A stretch of DNA of 15,884 bases. It comes from Deltaproteobacteria bacterium. GTDB lineage: Bacteria; Desulfobacterota; Desulfobulbia; Desulfobulbales; Desulfobulbaceae. Below, piece after piece: positions 14,524-15,884 of the stretch. The number at the start of each line of letters is the position of its first letter. Within the stretch, counting starts at the first letter, position 1. Location: contig JAJRVA010000158.1 in assembly GCA_024277485.1 (NCBI GenBank), positions 1 through 15,884 on the forward strand, in the 5' to 3' direction. A program made the translations under genes and the position numbers. The notes beneath the pieces are model-generated. The model was not told the DNA's origin, ran no database searches, and saw only the letters and a list, made by a program, of their open reading frames with translations.

Positions 14524-15831
14524 ATGGCCGATCCAGATACTGCCGGCGCCGGCAGCCGCCGCCTGTCCGCAGGACAGCTGAGTTCCTACCTGTATCTCCT
14601 GCGGAAAAATGCCAATTATCGCAGGTTCTGGTTCTCCGGCGTTATCAGCCAGGCCGGTGACTGGTTCAACTATATCGGCATTTTTGTTCTTCTTACCCGC
14701 CTGACCGGGTCAGGCGAGGCTGTCAGCTGGTTTCTGATTGCCAAGTTTATTCCCACAACCATTCTCGGCCCTGCTGCCGGAGTGGCTGCCGACCGTTTTA
14801 ACAGGAAGGTTATTCTTGTCTGCTGCGACCTGTCCCGGGTTCTTGTCGTGCTCGGCTACCTGCTGGTCCGGGAGGCGGACCAGGCCTATCTCATCTTCCT
14901 GCTGGCCCTGCTGCAGGAGTCGCTCTGGAGCTTCTGGCACCCTGCCAGGCAGGCTGTTCTGCCCGATATCTGTACCAGGGAAGAACTTGGCATTGCCAAT
15001 GGTCTTGCCGGTGCCTCCTGGTCGATGATGCTGGCCTTCGGCGCGGCCGCCGGCGGTTTTGTTTCCGCTGTCTTTGGCTGGCAGACCGCTGTTCTGATGG
15101 ATGCCTTTTCTTTTCTCGTTTCCGCAACCATCATGATGACCGTTACTGTTACCGCATTGGCAGGCTGCCCGAAAAAATCGTTTTCGTTGATACGTATGAT
15201 CGGGTTATACGATATTGTTGACGGAGTACGTTATGTCAGGAAGCATGGAGATGTGGCAGCGCTGCTTATTGTCAAGAGCGGCTGGGCCATGTCCGGCGGT
15301 ATCCTGGTGTTGCTGGCTGTATTCGGCGAACAGGTTTTTTCCGACGGGGGCAGGGGAGGGATGAGCGGGCTGCTCTATTCCATGCGCGGGATCGGCGCCG
15401 CGGTCGGACCGATCCTTGCCTGGCGTATTTTCGGCGAAGGGTTGCAGCCCATGCGCAGGGCCATTGGAGCGGCATTTTTTATCTCGTCATTTGCCTACCT
15501 GGTGTTTTCCCAGGCCCCCAATATCGTTGTTGCCTGTATATTCGTCTTTATCGGCCACATCGGAGGATCTATCCAGTGGGTTTTCAGCACAACGCTTCTG
15601 CACCGCCTTGTCGACCACCGGTTCCGGGGCCGCGTCTTTGCCGCCGAGATGGCCCTGCTGACCCTGGTTCTCAGCCTGTCAACCTGGCTGACCGGGGTCG
15701 CCCTTGACCGGGGAATCGATCCCCGGACCATTGTTATCTGGCTGGCCCTGCTTTTTCTCCTGCCCGGCAGTATCTGGACGATGTACCTTGCACGTTTTGC
15801 CGGGCCAGGAGAAGAAATCTGGAGATCATGA
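14524..15831 (+). CDS. MFS transporter (MFS_3 / EntS-like)
   Basis: A 435-residue inner-membrane major-facilitator protein with about 12 hydrophobic helices. The N-terminal segment NYRRFWFSGVISQAGDWFN and the loop AGVAADRFNRKVIL (the D-R/K motif between helices 2 and 3) are typical of the MFS_3 group that includes enterobactin exporter EntS-like proteins. FWHPARQAVLPDI in helix 4-5 is another hallmark of this group. The substrate cannot be predicted. It starts 17 bp after bioC, so it may be cotranscribed with the biotin genes; biotin transport is not implied because known biotin carriers look different. The ribosome-binding site is weak (AGAGG, 13 nt away). The last codons overlap the next gene (ATGA). 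Confidence 0.88.
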   Translation: MADPDTAGAGSRRLSAGQLSSYLYLLRKNANYRRFWFSGVISQAGDWFNYIGIFVLLTRLTGSGEAVSWFLIAKFIPTTILGPAAGVAADRFNRKVILVCCDLSRVLVVLGYLLVREADQAYLIFLLALLQESLWSFWHPARQAVLPDICTREELGIANGLAGASWSMMLAFGAAAGGFVSAVFGWQTAVLMDAFSFLVSATIMMTVTVTALAGCPKKSFSLIRMIGLYDIVDGVRYVRKHGDVAALLIVKSGWAMSGGILVLLAVFGEQVFSDGGRGGMSGLLYSMRGIGAAVGPILAWRIFGEGLQPMRRAIGAAFFISSFAYLVFSQAPNIVVACIFVFIGHIGGSIQWVFSTTLLHRLVDHRFRGRVFAAEMALLTLVLSLSTWLTGVALDRGIDPRTIVIWLALLFLLPGSIWTMYLARFAGPGEEIWRS

Positions 15832-15884
15832 ATGCAAAAAATGCCAGGGAAAGAAAAAAACTGTACCGGGATCTTGTTTCGGTC
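15828..15884 (+). CDS. Start of a further gene, truncated by the window end
   Basis: The ATG at 15828 overlaps the MFS stop (ATGA), and the frame is open for the remaining 19 codons (MNAKNARERKKLYRDLVSV), a basic, helix-like start. GGAG lies 3 nt upstream. A second ATG at 15832 in another frame has better spacing (7 nt) from the same GGAG and also stays open, so the true start is not certain. Function cannot be assigned. Confidence 0.45.
   Translation, partial: MNAKNARERKKLYRDLVSV

Overview
The window (15,884 bp, GC-rich, coding on both strands) reads like a chromosomal segment of a Gram-negative, probably anaerobic member of the Desulfobacterota (Desulfobulbales-like). This is an inference from several signs: two PAS hybrid histidine kinases of the type abundant in that group (one begins MTEKPTYEELEQRV), an outer-membrane barrel C-terminus, a bioF-bioG-bioC biotin cluster, and a small thioredoxin-fold protein whose frame contains an in-frame UGA best read as selenocysteine. 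No mobile elements, CRISPR arrays, rRNA or tRNA genes were seen.

Layout, left to right. (1) 1-231: C-terminus of an outer-membrane beta-barrel protein. (2) 301-2259: a soluble PAS-PAS-HisKA-HATPase-REC hybrid kinase. (3) 2260-2578: a gap with a possible tiny minus-strand gene, a symmetric TATAATTATA box and a leader with two hairpins. (4) 2579-4042: periplasmic protease DegP/HtrA, followed by a 15-bp perfect hairpin. (5) 4289-6882: a run of mazG-like pyrophosphohydrolase, NahK-like sugar kinase and tRNA-guanine transglycosylase (tgt), then yajC (7020-7367) with a very strong ribosome-binding site. The secD gene that usually follows yajC is absent. (6) 7585-8496: a FieF-type cation efflux pump, convergent with and overlapping by 11 bp the minus-strand pair at 8486-11301. 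That pair is a small multi-histidine membrane protein followed, with an ATGA overlap, by a membrane-anchored PAS hybrid kinase. (7) 11530 onward, plus strand: the putative selenoprotein, bioF, bioG, bioC, an MFS transporter and the first codons of one more gene, tightly spaced or overlapping and probably one transcript.

How they work together: BioC methylates malonyl-ACP so that it can be elongated by fatty-acid synthesis, BioG removes the methyl ester from pimeloyl-ACP, and BioF condenses the pimeloyl thioester with alanine. The minus-strand membrane protein and kinase look like a dedicated sensory pair. The two hybrid kinases share a closely similar transmitter-receiver core and neither carries a DNA-binding output, so both probably pass phosphate to partners encoded elsewhere.

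The most notable item is the 112-codon gene at 11530-11868. A standard gene caller would truncate it to a GTG start at 11590, losing the UxxC active site. Around it are an 18-bp perfect palindrome at 11454-11471 and hairpins just after the UGA that could act as the selenocysteine insertion element.
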